30,551 bases of DNA, taken from the NCBI GenBank assembly GCA_037447655.1, contig JBBHKE010000339.1, positions 374,001 through 404,551 on the forward strand, given 5' to 3'. Source of the stretch: Zygnema cylindricum. Its lineage: Eukaryota > Streptophyta > Zygnematophyceae > Zygnematales > Zygnemataceae. The translations under genes were made by a program, and so were the position numbers. This document shows, piece by piece, positions 1 to 10,390 of the stretch. Position 1 is the first letter of the stretch, and each line of letters starts with the position of its first letter. The notes beneath the pieces are model-generated. The model worked only from the letters and a program-made list of their open reading frames with translations. It made no database searches and had not been told where the DNA came from.

Positions 1-425
1 AAACAGGATAGAGGGGCAGATGAGAGGGGAAGAAGAGAGTGACGGAGGGGAAGAGTGAGGGGAAAAGTGGATGGAGGGGGAAAAAATTAGAGGGAGGGAG
101 GGGGGAAATGGAGGTGTGGAGGGGATGGCGATGGCGATGGCGTCGAGCCGGCGCCATCCCCAGAGGGAGGTGGGAAATGAGAGTAGGATGGAGGAAAAAA
201 TAAATGTAAGGGGAATTAGATGATAGAGGGGTAGATGAGAGGGGAAAGAAGGGTGGGGCAAATAGACTAAGTGGTTGGAAACGATGGAAGGAGGGAAAAA
301 TAAAAATAAACAAGATAGAGGGGTACATGAGAGCGGAAAAAGAGAGTGACGGAGGGGAAGAGTGAGGGAAAAGTGGATGGAGGGGAAAAATATTAGAGAG
401 AGAGATGGAGATAGAGTGGTTCAAT
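1..425. repeat. Purine-rich imperfect repeat region
   Basis: The plus strand is almost entirely A and G with GGAGGGG runs. About 100 bp starting at base 1 recurs at base 308 with few differences (offset about 307 bp), and a shorter related piece lies near 215-260. A small GATGGC hexamer run sits at 126-145. No open frame of coding character was seen. It looks like a decayed satellite or low-complexity tract. Confidence 0.75.
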
Positions 426-430
426 AGATA

Positions 431-773
431 GAGGGGAGATTGTAGACGTTGGAAAATAATAGATATGTTGCACTATGTTCACGTTTTTTAGTGTGACTAC
501 CACCCGTGTACCACTTTTGATAACGAGATATAATAATAAAAAAAATTCACGCATTCCGTTTGGTGCCTTGGTAATTGAATTGCTTGAGCTTTATCAATGA
601 CCTTCGAAATGGAAAAAGTGAAAACTTTTTTGACATGGAAATAATCCCTATCAATGAAGTTGTTTCTTTTTTCCTCTTCACTTGCAAATAATGCTTATTC
701 AAGTTTTTCGAAAATGTATGTTCACAACTTTTCATGTTTTTGCTTAATATTATTAATTTATCTTTCAATGTTT
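431..773. other. Intergenic stretch, nothing recognised
   Basis: AT-rich sequence. A minus-strand open frame at 547-768 has lysine-rich, low-complexity content and no recognisable domain. The plus-strand sequence just before 784 ends in a CAG that could be a splice acceptor for the pseudogene downstream, but no donor was identified. Confidence 0.4.
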
Positions 774-2198
774 AAAAACGCAGAGGAATTTACGTGGGAG
801 TGACGAGACTCGAGATATTTTGGCCCAAAATTTCTCGAGTTACTAACAAGCTCCCCGCAACACGCCTACTTCACTACTCCATTTTTTTTGACAATTTTAG
901 GGGAATGCGGTTGGGAGTGGCGAACTTTCGCGGAAGCAGTGCAGCGAATGGACGAGAAGAAGGATAAAAGGTCCCCTATTGCCGAAATTCCCATACCCTT
1001 AGAGGTTAAAGCATAACTCCACGCACTTCGATTCGGAATCAACTGTATCCCACCCCTCATAAGAAGAATACAACAACTCGAGAATATTGTGGGGAATTTG
1101 GGCAAACAATTACAAACATATGTGGGGATGATTGACACAAGGCTCACAACAACACAACACCAACTTCATGGGGGATTTTCGAGATTGGAGTCCATACTTT
1201 TGGTCTCCAAATAACCTTATATGCAACCCTTTTCTTTTTCTTCACAACCATCCTTTTTCCATCCCCCTTCTTCTACTCCTACTCCTCCTCCTCCCTCTTC
1301 TTCTACAAATTCACCCCTCCTTTCATTTCCCCCTTTCGGACCCATGTCTTCTACTCAACCAACCAATTGTTTTTTTCAACGTCATACATTTACTACTGTC
1401 CTCTCTACCCCTAATCTATCCACACCATCTCCTTCCCAATCCTCTCATGTCCCCTCCCCCCCTTTTCAGTCCCCACCTTCTCTTTGGCAACCCTCCATTT
1501 CTTCCAACGCCTCTCCTTCCCCTATTCTTTCCACACCATCTCCTTCCCAACCCTCTCATGTCCCCTCCCCCCCTTTTTAGTCCACACCTTCTCTTTCGCA
1601 ACTCACCACTTCTTCCAACGCCACTTCTTCCCCTCTTCTATCCACCCCATCTTCTTCCGAACCCTTTACCTCAACCCATGCCCCCCCCCTTCCTTTTCAG
1701 TCCACACCTTCTCTTTCCCAACCCTCCACTTCTTCTAATGCCGCTTCTTCATATCATCAATCCATACCAATTTTTCTATAACTTTATGTCGGCCTTAGTG
1801 CATATCATATAGATTGGGCCAATTGAAAAGGATACACTGTACAAAGCAGTGGGAGTAATGTGAACGTGGAAGAGATATTTAAGGAGTACCAATATGGATT
1901 GAATGGGTATCCTCTAGTAAAGTTGTTTTTGACTAAGGACAAAATGTTGAAATATAAAACACAAGGATCTCCATTTTCGGTATGGGCGGACAACGAATGT
2001 ATTAGGTGGAGTAGATGTGCTAGAATTGTGAATTCTATTGAAAAACTAATGACTATTCCACAATGGGACTTAACAAAAGCAATACAATTTTTAGAAAGAC
2101 TAAAAATAAACCACTTTAATGGGAGCACAGCGCAACTAAAAAAGTCTTTAGCTATTTGTACTGAACCGGTTGGTAATAACAGAGTCAATGATAAATAA
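774..2198 (+). pseudogene. Decayed protein with coiled coil, Ser/Pro repeats and GCR1_C-like C-terminal domain
   Basis: One reading frame can be followed from about 774 to 2198 with no indel, interrupted by stops at 801 (TGA), 1014 (TAA), 1212 (TAA), 1578 (TAG), 1779 (TAA) and 1824 (TGA). Reading through them gives an N-terminal part rich in aromatic and hydrophobic residues (about 804-1010) and a helical, probably coiled-coil part with QQLENIVGNLGKQL (about 1017-1200). A Ser/Pro-rich linker (1221-1755) and a C-terminal domain (about 1830-2080) follow. The last contains EEIFKEYQYGLNG followed about 40 residues later by an Arg-rich stretch and IVNSIEKL. That spacing resembles the GCR1_C family (transcriptional activators, also found in Crypton transposons); the assignment is inference from pattern. 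The frame may continue past 2198 to about 2285 through four more stops. Non-functional as it stands, unless spliced or edited. The 226-residue frame at 1132-1812 is a Leu/Pro shadow. Confidence 0.6.
1419..1751 (+). repeat. Three 111-bp (37-codon) coding tandem repeats
   Basis: Units begin with TCCACMCCATCT at 1419, 1530 and 1641, a period of exactly 111 bp. This keeps the frame of the surrounding pseudogene, so they were amplified as coding sequence. Each encodes a Ser/Thr/Pro-rich segment with a conserved PPF-Q-S core. At 1578 the middle copy has TAG where both other copies (1467 and 1689 region) have CAG, directly showing a C-to-T nonsense change. Confidence 0.85.
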
Positions 2199-2477
2199 TT
2201 CAAGTGAAACATGTCACGATTTAGGAAATTAGAGGAGTTACGTGCAATCGTAGGATAACTTAGAAGTGACGATGAGCTCAAATGATTATGGCATACTTTT
2301 TTTAGTCTTGTACTTAGATTTGGTCTTTGTTAACGTTTTCACTTTAACATGTTAATCTTATTACTTTTGGTAAGCATCATAATGACTTTGTATAAAATAT
2401 ACATATTGATACTTTGTTTCATACAGACGGAAAAATCAACTCGTTGCAATTGTGCATACGAATATTGTGTAAAACAG
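2199..2477 (+). other. Possible decayed C-terminal tail, then AT-rich spacer
   Basis: The frame of the upstream pseudogene stays protein-like to about 2285 (for example FRKLEELRAIVG) if stops at 2196, 2205, 2256 and 2283 are read through. After that I see AT-rich sequence without features. Confidence 0.3.
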
Positions 2478-3134
2478 TTGTGACCTCCGGCTAACGACGG
2501 GTTGTATGTTTTCATAGCTTGTGCAATTATAAGTCACCCTACAATCCCAACTTCACCTAACATGCACGTGTAAATGGTCGATCTACCGATATCTAATTAA
2601 CTTTGCCCGTATACGGGTTATTGTGGCGCTAAGGACTCCATTTGTCATTTTATTTTATCGGATGCGTAGGTGGGATATTAACAAACATGGTCGCAACACA
2701 CATTTTTAGTCGAAACATCGTTGCATGTTTTCAATATGTCGGCAAACAACTTGGTTTTCGCCCTTTTGTAGTTCTTCTTAATAGTTGATAGGGTTGTGAC
2801 GACCGGCTAACTACGGGTTGTACGTTTTCAATGTTTGTGCAATTATAAGTCTCCCTACAATCCAAACTTCACCTAACATGCACGTGTAAATGGTCAATCT
2901 ACTGATATCTAATTAGCTTTGCCAGCACACGGGTTATTGTGTCGCTAAGGACTCCATTTGTCATTTTTTTTCATCGGATTTGTACGTGGGTTTTCAACAA
3001 ACGTGGTCGCAACACGCATTTTTGGTTGAAACCTCGTTGCATGTTTTCAATATGTCGGCGAATAACTTGGTTTTCGCCCTTTTGTAGTTTTTATTAATAG
3101 TTGATAGGGTTGTGACCACCGTCTAACGAATATT
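2478..3134. repeat. About 315-bp tandem repeat, two copies plus a partial third
   Basis: Units start with GTTGTGACNNCCGKCTAACKA at 2478, 2793 and 3109. The first two are full copies with roughly 90 percent identity by eye, and the third breaks off after about 25 bp. Each contains TAACATGCACGTG and GTCGCAACAC. No convincing ORF was seen. It may be a young satellite unit or the residue of a tandemly duplicated element. Confidence 0.9.
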
Positions 3135-3215
3135 ATAAGCAACCACACACGACGTAGAATATTCACCCTAAAACTTCATAGGTTAATAACCTTTTGAAAT
3201 GAGACGATATACAAA

Positions 3216-3491
3216 CAAACAAGTATAATTAGACATTGTTGGGAATTATTAAAATCCTTAATATCATTCGCTACAATAAAATAGTAAACATAAACGTAAG
3301 TATACAAACTCAAACAAGTATAATTAGACACTGTTGGGAAGTATTAAAACCCTAAATATCATTCGCTACAATATAACAGTAAACATTAGCGTAAGTATAC
3401 AAATCAAACAAGTATAATTAAACACTGTGAGGAATTATTAAAACTCTAAATTTCATTCGGTACAATAAAACTGTAAACATAAGCGTAAGTG
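3216..3491. repeat. 95-bp tandem repeat, three copies
   Basis: Units start with CAAACAAGTATAATTA at 3216, 3311 and 3405 (periods 95 and 94 bp) and end in GCGTAAGT or similar. Divergence increases toward the third copy, which lacks a clean boundary. Unrelated in sequence to the 315-bp array beside it. Confidence 0.9.
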
Positions 3492-4327
3492 CATGGTTTA
3501 CTCTGATGAAAGGTTGTTTATTACAGTGCGCAAACCAATAACATATCATCCACGCTATAATGAATAAACAATTATATTGTAGCAACACTTCTCCAGTGGA
3601 ACAAACATTAAAATTAAACGCTTTTATAACATCAATAAGTTCTACAATTTGGACATAGAGTTGCATGACTTATATACACAAATGTTTTAAAGCATATCTA
3701 TAGAAAAATATTAACAATGAAACATGGGTTTGTTATGCGAAAATCGAAACTTCAAAGCGCACCAACAATTAAGCTTTGAGTACATTTTATAACTTTGTGA
3801 TAAGATAAAAAGAAAAAACGCTCGTAACTAATATACTCCAACTAATCGTTTTATGGGTATCCACAATTTTAATTATTGATAATGAAATATCCATGAAATG
3901 TTTACAAACCATATTGTTAAAGTATCAAAAATGGGTTTTTTGTCGAACCCACGTTATCAATCTATGGGTACAATATTGTAAACGATAATTTACAAACCCT
4001 ATTCATAGTTTCGCGTAAGGAGATGTGGCAGACTACAATCTAATAGTTAGGTGTAAGGAGACGTGGCAGACTAAAATCTACTATCTTAAATACAGTTAGC
4101 TAACTTTAGTTTGATTCATATCAAAACAGTATGATTTAGGGCCAACAGAGCCGTGTGCGAATCATTGTTATTGACGACCTTACAAAAAATTTGAGAAGTT
4201 TAAGCTACAAATACTCGTTCAGGTCGGCGCAAATACTAAAATGATTTTCTGATCATGGAACTTGGTCTAGGTTAAGGTACAAAAAACTAATGTACAAAAA
4301 AAATCTGTATACACCTCTTGGTTAGAT
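3492..4327. other. Intergenic stretch with a short 38-bp duplication
   Basis: AT-rich. The only structure seen is a 38-bp direct duplication around 4013-4089, with GTAAGGAGAYGTGGCAGAC at 4015 and 4053. A minus-strand open frame at 3418-3666 overlaps the preceding array and has no recognisable motif. Confidence 0.4.
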
Positions 4328-4330
4328 TTA

Positions 4331-5087
4331 GAGTGAAGTTCCATTAGACGAAAAGTGAGGCTGTTTACAGAGATTCAGACCTTTCTGTACTACGTCGTAC
4401 CTTTTATTTTGTTTTTATACGGAAACAACATTACAGAGAATCTTGCCATTATTCTCCAAAGGTCAAGGAGTTAATAATGGCCGTTGGATATTTATTCGCG
4501 AAGCATTCGCTTCGAAAGTTTTGTAATTGGTGATGTACCTCGCGAGGTAAATCACCAATTACAAAAAAAATTGAGCCGCGACACGTTGGATAATATGCAT
4601 ACGCGTCACTATGACGACCAACAGAAATCAAAAAATTTCGCACACGATATACGCATTCAAAGATCTAACAAGAAGTACAAACGAAATCTCGTAACACACT
4701 TTCGTCAAGCTATTTCTATTTATGCCCATTCGCAACACTATTTCTGGCAATGCTTATTCGTCACGCGAAAAAACTGGAACCTTAAAAAAAGAAAGTTGTT
4801 CTTTGACAAGGTGTCTAGGCGTCTGCAAATGGCATCAACAAAGAGTACAGATATTGTGTTGTACAATGACATGGTCCGCGCGTACATGGTACGCAAATGA
4901 AGATTTCAAGTTAAAGTTGGTTGGTGTGAAATATACTTCACAATTTTTAATATCAAATCTATAGATACGTGGTACCACTATTTTGCAAACACATGGATTA
5001 CAGAATGCGCAATGGAATTTTGTTCAAATTGTAACATTCTGTAATGTTGGCCATACAATTACAGAATGTCCTAATGGAACTTCACCT
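4331..5087. mobile_element. Candidate PIF/Harbinger-like MITE, 757 bp
   Basis: Both ends carry GTGAAGTTCCATTAG in inverted orientation (4334-4348, and its complement at 5070-5084), a perfect 15-bp inverted repeat. It extends two to three bases outward with mismatches. TTA flanks each end (4328-4330 and 5088-5090), as expected for the 3-bp TWA target duplication of PIF/Harbinger elements. ATTACAGAATG motifs recur near the right end (4998, 5059, and inverted near 5034). No transposase domain was recognised in the internal frames (4484-4900). Family assignment is inference from the TTA flanks. Confidence 0.55.
4519..4566. repeat. 48-bp near-perfect palindrome, core ACCTCGCGAGGT
   Basis: The two arms pair around the centre 4542/4543 with a single mismatch (4535 against 4550). 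It would extrude as a 24-bp hairpin with no loop. It lies inside the 4331-5087 element and shares its 12-bp core with the palindrome at 13634-13677. Confidence 0.9.
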
Positions 5088-5099
5088 TTAAAGTCCAAA

Positions 5100-5640
5100 A
5101 AATATATAATCTAGACACGATATCGGCGCGGTTTTTTGCGAAGTGTGAAAGGCACGGGGCATTTCGGGGTGTGAAAGAGGGCTTCACACCTTTCACTCCA
5201 CGGGCGAGACAACTAACGATCCTTCCATGTACTGTACGCGCGAAACAGTATACTGTATGAAATCTACGGAATATCCTCGAATAGGAACTGATTGTTTAAA
5301 TATCACAATAAACGTGGCAACGCTTTAGCTGGCTGTTAGAGGTACAATTTCGTAACTGCTACATTTATTGTTATTTGTAATCTTGACGGTATACTGCTTC
5401 GCGTAGATAGTAGATGGCCGATATTGGTCGAAACGAAGAGATCCGCGGAGGGTCGAGGATAGTAACGTCGGCCGCAGGATAACCTCGCGGAGACTCGCGT
5501 GGTGGCCAGTTCGACAAATTTCGAATTGGCCCGCAATGACGCCACCGGGCTGGGTATACCTGTCTTAGCTTGCGGTGTACTACATCTCGCGGGAGAACGC
5601 AACCAAATAAAAAGGCCTTTCAGCAACGGCCGATGTTAAA
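5100..5640. other. GC-richer island, coding origin uncertain
   Basis: Base composition rises sharply compared with both flanks between about 5400 and 5630. A 96-residue minus-strand open frame (5336-5626) and protein-like plus-strand frames (for example LARNDATGLGIPVL about 5519-5560) compete, and none has a recognised domain. Around 5135-5205, GTGTGAAAG repeats and an inverted CTTCACACC could form a hairpin. It may be the remnant of an exon or element. Confidence 0.3.
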
Positions 5641-6540
5641 GTGCTTCAATTTTTTTAAAACGCTTCAATTTTATGTAAAAACAACTAATAATTCCACCCA
5701 TTAAAAAAAAAATGAAATAAAACACTAAAAAAACAAAAAAGTTGTCGTTACCCTATTACTCCGACCCCAAATTAGATATGATATAAATGATATAATAAAA
5801 TATATTGTAATATATCTATATAACATATAATATACACTATATAAGATATAAATTAACGCACACACACATATGTATGTACATATACATTCATTACGTACGT
5901 AATTTTTTAATAATTTTAAGCAACATTGGTAATGTAGAAAAGCATTTGAAAAAAAAACATACAAAATCTAATAATTAGTTATACGCTTCTTTTCTTTTCT
6001 TTCGACATACCTCGAAACGAACGATTGAAAATTTTAACTTCAAGCAATGGACATTAATCATTTTATAGTCTTTTTTTGTTTTACATCGTATAAAATATGT
6101 TTCACAATTGCGCTCTAGTAATTTAAATTGTTGTGTAAAGGTAATACATTTGTAATTCTTCATTTTAAAAAAGACGAAATGCCATTATTAAACAAACGAA
6201 ACGCAAACCATTTACATCTACAATTAGTGTGTACATACAAAATTGAAGGTAACCATAAGAAAACATTAAACAAAAACAATGTTGAATGATAATTATAATA
6301 AAAAATTTGTAAAGAAAATTAATATATACATTAAAGGCAATATATTCCACCTTGACAAACAAGTTACGCAATTTGATTAGTTTATTAAACTTTTTAATTA
6401 TATATTGGCAAACAAAATTTCATCCATACACATCAAAACAAATAAACAAAACACACTTTATAATATGTAACAAAACATGCTTGTACAAACATAATTTTGT
6501 TTGACAAAAATTAAACTAAAAAAGATGTTATTGTCTTGAT

Positions 6541-6579
<39 letters not shown>

Positions 6580-7472
6580 GGGCAAATAATAAGTTAATAA
6601 TAAAAACAACGCAACATAAGTTTGGAAGTAAAAACTAAAAGACAAAGAGGACAAATAACTATAAAGCAATACTTAGTGGAAAGACAAAACGAAAAAAGAC
6701 AAAGAACAAATAATGAAAAAACAAAAAAAAAAATGAAATTGTTTGCTTGGAAACAAAATTACAACGTGAATTACTATTATTGTCATTAACATTAATTTGG
6801 GGCTCCCAAAAATCTTATCCAGGAACCCAAAATATAATTAATAATTATATTTTTTTCTCTATGCTAATGTATGTACGGTGCAATTAATGCCAATGACTAT
6901 AATTTGGGCAATTTTGAAATAGTGTAGTGTATATAATGTGCCATTCTATACTAATTTTTTATGTTTTTAAGTACAAACCTACAAAAAAAAGTGTTTCATA
7001 ACGATGTCGAGACGAGAAAATGAGTGGTGCTATTACGAGAAAGCACCCTCAAATTTGATTACAGTAATAAAGACGGGAAACAAAACGCCAACTTGTTCTC
7101 ATATGTTCAAACGTCGACTATGTGAACACAAGTTTTAGCGGCTACACTATAGGAATGTCTATCGAAATTAGTGTTAGATGTATAAGTTAGTATTTATTTT
7201 TTGGCATTAGGCCCTTAAACATGAGATAGGGTTAATAACACCAATTGTTCCTTTACACGAATTATTTTTGAACATTAATAGCGATTCACAGTGTAAGTTT
7301 GAAAATAAAACATGTATTTTATATACTCTATTAAATTAATTTGCGTTCGAGCATACGTGTATTAATACTCATGTACGTTCTAGCGTACGAAATGTCGATA
7401 GAAATGTTAGTCGACGTGATTTTTCCGTACATTTAAAAACATAAATATTTTAAAATAGAAGTACATTTTGGG
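5641..7472. other. AT-rich intergenic DNA
   Basis: About 1.8 kb of very AT-rich sequence with A and T homopolymers. Short open frames (5725-5964, 5975-6163, 6165-6371, all minus) are low-complexity and rich in Tyr, Phe, Ile and Lys, as expected from AT-rich DNA. No gene is supported. Confidence 0.6.
6541..6568. repeat. (AT)n microsatellite
   Basis: An uninterrupted run of alternating A and T, about 13 dinucleotides long, in AT-rich intergenic DNA. Confidence 0.95.
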
Positions 7473-7631
7473 AGAGAGTTAATGTACATCACGAGCGTAC
7501 GGAATTTTGCACGGAGAGTTAATCTACATTGTCGAGTACGGAATTCAATATAACCACGCACAGACATCCACGAGGAGAGTTAATCTACATTGAGAAACAC
7601 ATCCACGAGGAGAGTTAATCTACATTGAGAA
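7473..7631. repeat. Short tandem array with GAGAGTTAATSTACAT core
   Basis: The core recurs at about 7473, 7513, 7575 and 7610. The last two lie in a 35-bp unit starting ACATCCACGAGG at 7564 and 7599. The two earlier copies are more diverged and separated by GTACGGAAT motifs. Confidence 0.8.
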
Positions 7632-7983
7632 GTACAGAATGTCACTTTCGACCGTACGAAAATCGAATAGTAACGCTACATATGAGACTAAGTAAATCAT
7701 ACACGCGGATTTGTCTTATAATTTATATAATTTGAATGTACATAACTTTTTTGCTCTCAAAATACCTTATCCTCCTTTCAAAATACTCGTACAATGATGA
7801 ATGTAGGACATTTTTGTACTCTTCGCGTATGCTCCTAATTTCACGTACTGTAGCGTACCAAAAAAAAACCGCATGTGGCACCAAACGACAATATGACTGT
7901 ACTTTAGTTTTATGTTTTTATTGTCATAGGTGAAGTGTTCTCACGTGACCCGCAGCTCAGCTTGTTCGACAGATTAAATAGTA

Positions 7984-8444
7984 CACCGCGAATCGTAATT
8001 GGAGTAATGAAAAAATTAGAGTAAAAAAAGAGAAAAAAATAATTAGAGTAATTTACTCTAATTTATGCGGTGTACTCTAATTTGGCAAGTTAATATCCTC
8101 TACTGTAAATAAGGTATTCGTACAGAATCTGACAAAACGTACAGTTTATCGTCACTATGACGTTTGCACTGCGCGGATTGTTAAAACGCAGTTACATGAT
8201 AATGGCCTGTATTAAATCATTATTTGTACTTTTTTATTTATAAAAGTACAATTTTGCACGGACGGATGTCATCCGTACTCCACACTATTTAAAACGAACA
8301 TATATTAGAATTAAAAACGCTAACTAAACTTTACCTTAAATAGAATAATGAAAAAATTAGAATCATTTATTCTATTTGATGTGATAGTGTCGAAATTTCG
8401 AGCGACCGAATTAGAGTAATTTACTCTAATTACGATTCGCGGTG
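7984..8444. mobile_element. TA-flanked MITE with about 20-bp terminal inverted repeats (Tc1/mariner-like)
   Basis: CACCGCGAATCGTAATT starts at 7984 and its exact complement ends at 8444. The match continues inward as RGAGTAA with one difference. Both ends are flanked by TA (7982-7983 and 8445-8446), the target duplication typical of Tc1/mariner elements. GAGTAA/TTACTC blocks repeat inside. A second complement, GCGGTG followed by TA, occurs at 8066-8073, so 7982-8073 could itself be a 92-bp element with the same ends. No transposase was seen. Confidence 0.75.
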
Positions 8445-8446
8445 TA

Positions 8447-8770
8447 GTGCTTAAAGTGTGAACGTTTGGTAAATTTTGTGGATATTTTGAGTCACGAACG
8501 CGATTTACATGTTCCATGAGAAGCGCGTGACGCTTTTTATAGCGAATGCTCTATATGGGAACGTTGTAAGTATAAACACTTTGTTTCTATTTTTTTTTTG
8601 TCCATCTGACCTAATTACCAAAGAGACTCTTAAAAGAAATCTCTCCTTGCTTCGCGCAATATTTTTTTGTCCTTATCAATAACTAGGAGGGATTTACATT
8701 GCCCGGGCAAAATCTTCCTCGAAGGTCTCCGCCGCCCGCCAAATAGGCCCTCCCCACAATGTCTAATACC
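8447..8770. other. Intergenic spacer between two MITEs
   Basis: No gene seen. The last 8 bp (8763-8770, CTAATACC) are the left target-site duplication of the hAT-type element that follows. Confidence 0.5.
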
Positions 8771-9555
8771 TAGTGTTGTGTATCGGTAAAAAACTTATCG
8801 CGATAACACCGATACCGATAGTTATCGGTTATCGAACGGTCAAAGGTTCCGATATATCGGTCTGGGACCAACAAATTCCATATCGGCGATAACTTTTTAA
8901 AAATACAGTATGCATACAATAGTACTATATAACATACTGTATTATATAATTTTCATTATATAGCGTGGAATGCCACGTATAAGAATTTGTTCCGCGTATC
9001 TATTTAACTGAAAATCTTTACGGACAGCGCTGCACATAAACGTCGACAAATATAAGTTAATACTTTATTGTTATAAAACTATACTATCGAAACGAAAAAA
9101 ATAAAATACATTGTAAAATTTTTGAATCAAACTTTTTCCAAAAAAAGACGAACAGACTGAAAGAAGCAGACGAACACACCAGTCAGACTGCCGCCATTTC
9201 CAGACGCCATATTTTGAAAATTCTGGCAGCAGGAATTTTGAAAACCCCCATAAATTAGGAATAATGATGGAAAATTCGCGATTTTTTACCGGAATCGGGA
9301 GTAAGGGGGTCTGCTGCGCGTCCGGGGAATACGACGTACATTGCGTGTACGGGCCGTACATTTATCTGTACGGTCCGTACATATATCGCCGATAGTTATC
9401 GTTATTGGCATTATCGCCGATAAGTACCCGATATTATCGGTTACTTATCGGCGATAAGACCGATGTCGATATATCGTACCAATATATCGATTATCGGGAA
9501 CCCGAAAAAAGGTCCATATCGGTTATCGGTAAATCCTTACGGATACACAACACTA
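8771..9555. mobile_element. Non-autonomous hAT-type element, 785 bp, with 8-bp target duplication
   Basis: The left end TAGTGTTGTGTATCGGTAA and the right end, as complement TAGTGTTGTGTATCCGTAA, differ at one of 19 bases. They start with the TAGNG pattern of hAT elements. CTAATACC directly abuts both ends (8763-8770 and 9556-9563), a perfect 8-bp duplication as hAT transposases make. TATCGG/CCGATA motifs crowd the left 130 bp and right 170 bp in both orientations, as expected of subterminal transposase-binding sites. The interior (9071-9361) has no transposase motif, so mobility would need a partner element. Confidence 0.92.
9346..9381. repeat. Tandem pair of 15-bp palindromes inside the hAT element
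   Basis: TGTACGGGCCGTACA (9346-9360) and TGTACGGTCCGTACA (9367-9381) are each self-complementary apart from the central base and lie six bases apart, just inside the right subterminal region. Confidence 0.85.
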
Positions 9556-9563
9556 CTAATACC

Positions 9564-10102
9564 ACTACGGTTTGTTTTTTTCGAGCCCCTATACCGACAA
9601 TATGCGTACGAACTTATTTTAAACTTTCTTCCTCGTGTACATTGACGCACATAAATACAATAATTATGAAGGAATGTGTACAAATAGTACAAAGAGCCAA
9701 AATAGCCCCCCCAAAAAAAAAACTATTTAAAGTTTATAACAGCTACATGCGAGTCTCTATTACTCAAACAGTTAAACTCCACTTGAAATTTTGTCATTTA
9801 GTGGTTTTGTACATGTTGTAAAGCTTCAAAAATATTTTTTCCTCCTAGTAAAAATCTATTTGAGATATTGCTGTTATGCGTATCATTAAACCATTGAAAA
9901 CATGACACGTCGTGTGGTTCACCAATTGATTCTTCTACGCAATTTGACCAAATTTTACGAAATATGAAGATTCTTCACGTTTTCGCTGTTTACCTTGTTT
10001 TTGAAGGAGTGTTCATTTTTTTGTCTTTTGTGCCACGTTGGTCGTTATAAATGTTTTGGCTTTGCCCATTTTCTAAAAGGGAAAAGCATTCTAGTCGCAT
10101 TC
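9564..10102. other. Intergenic stretch, nothing recognised
   Basis: No domain or repeat was identified. Open frames at 9405-9821 and 9463-9645 overlap the transposon end and have no coding character. Confidence 0.5.
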
Positions 10103-10267
10103 GTCTCTGGTGACAACGATAATTGATCGTCGATTTTTTTATCGTAAGATCTTGAGTCGTTGACTGTTTTGAGTTTTGATTGGCGTCTCTGGTGAAAACG
10201 AAAATTGATCGTCAATTGTTATTGTGTAAGATCGTGAGCCGTTGAGTGATTTGAGTTTTGATTGGCT
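10103..10267. repeat. 82-bp tandem duplication
   Basis: GTCTCTGGTGAMAACGAWAA begins units at 10103 and 10185. Both units end with TTTGAGTTTTGATTGG. The copies differ at scattered positions and by small indels. Confidence 0.88.
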
Positions 10268-10390
10268 TTGTCATGTTCCAATTTTGATGTAATAAAAATA
10301 AACACGTGGTACAATGCTATTTGTTGTATTTCGCGTGGTTGTAATGGTATGATAAACGGCCAGACAAATTCGACATCACGCCAAAATGTC

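Noticed and set aside
866-1147. 93-residue minus-strand open frame
   Set aside because: Antisense of the protein-like plus frame of the pseudogene.
1132-1812. 226-residue Leu/Pro-rich plus-strand open frame
   Set aside because: It is a +1 shadow of the Ser/Pro-rich frame. The 111-bp repeats and flanking coiled coil and GCR1_C-like segments all lie in the other frame.
774-2198. Repair of the stops by U-to-C RNA editing
   Set aside because: Known stop-repairing U-to-C editing is organellar, whereas this window looks nuclear. Without transcripts, mutation is the simpler reading.
2478-3491. CRISPR-like array
   Set aside because: Units are 95 and 315 bp without the short repeat and unique spacer structure, and the surroundings are eukaryotic.
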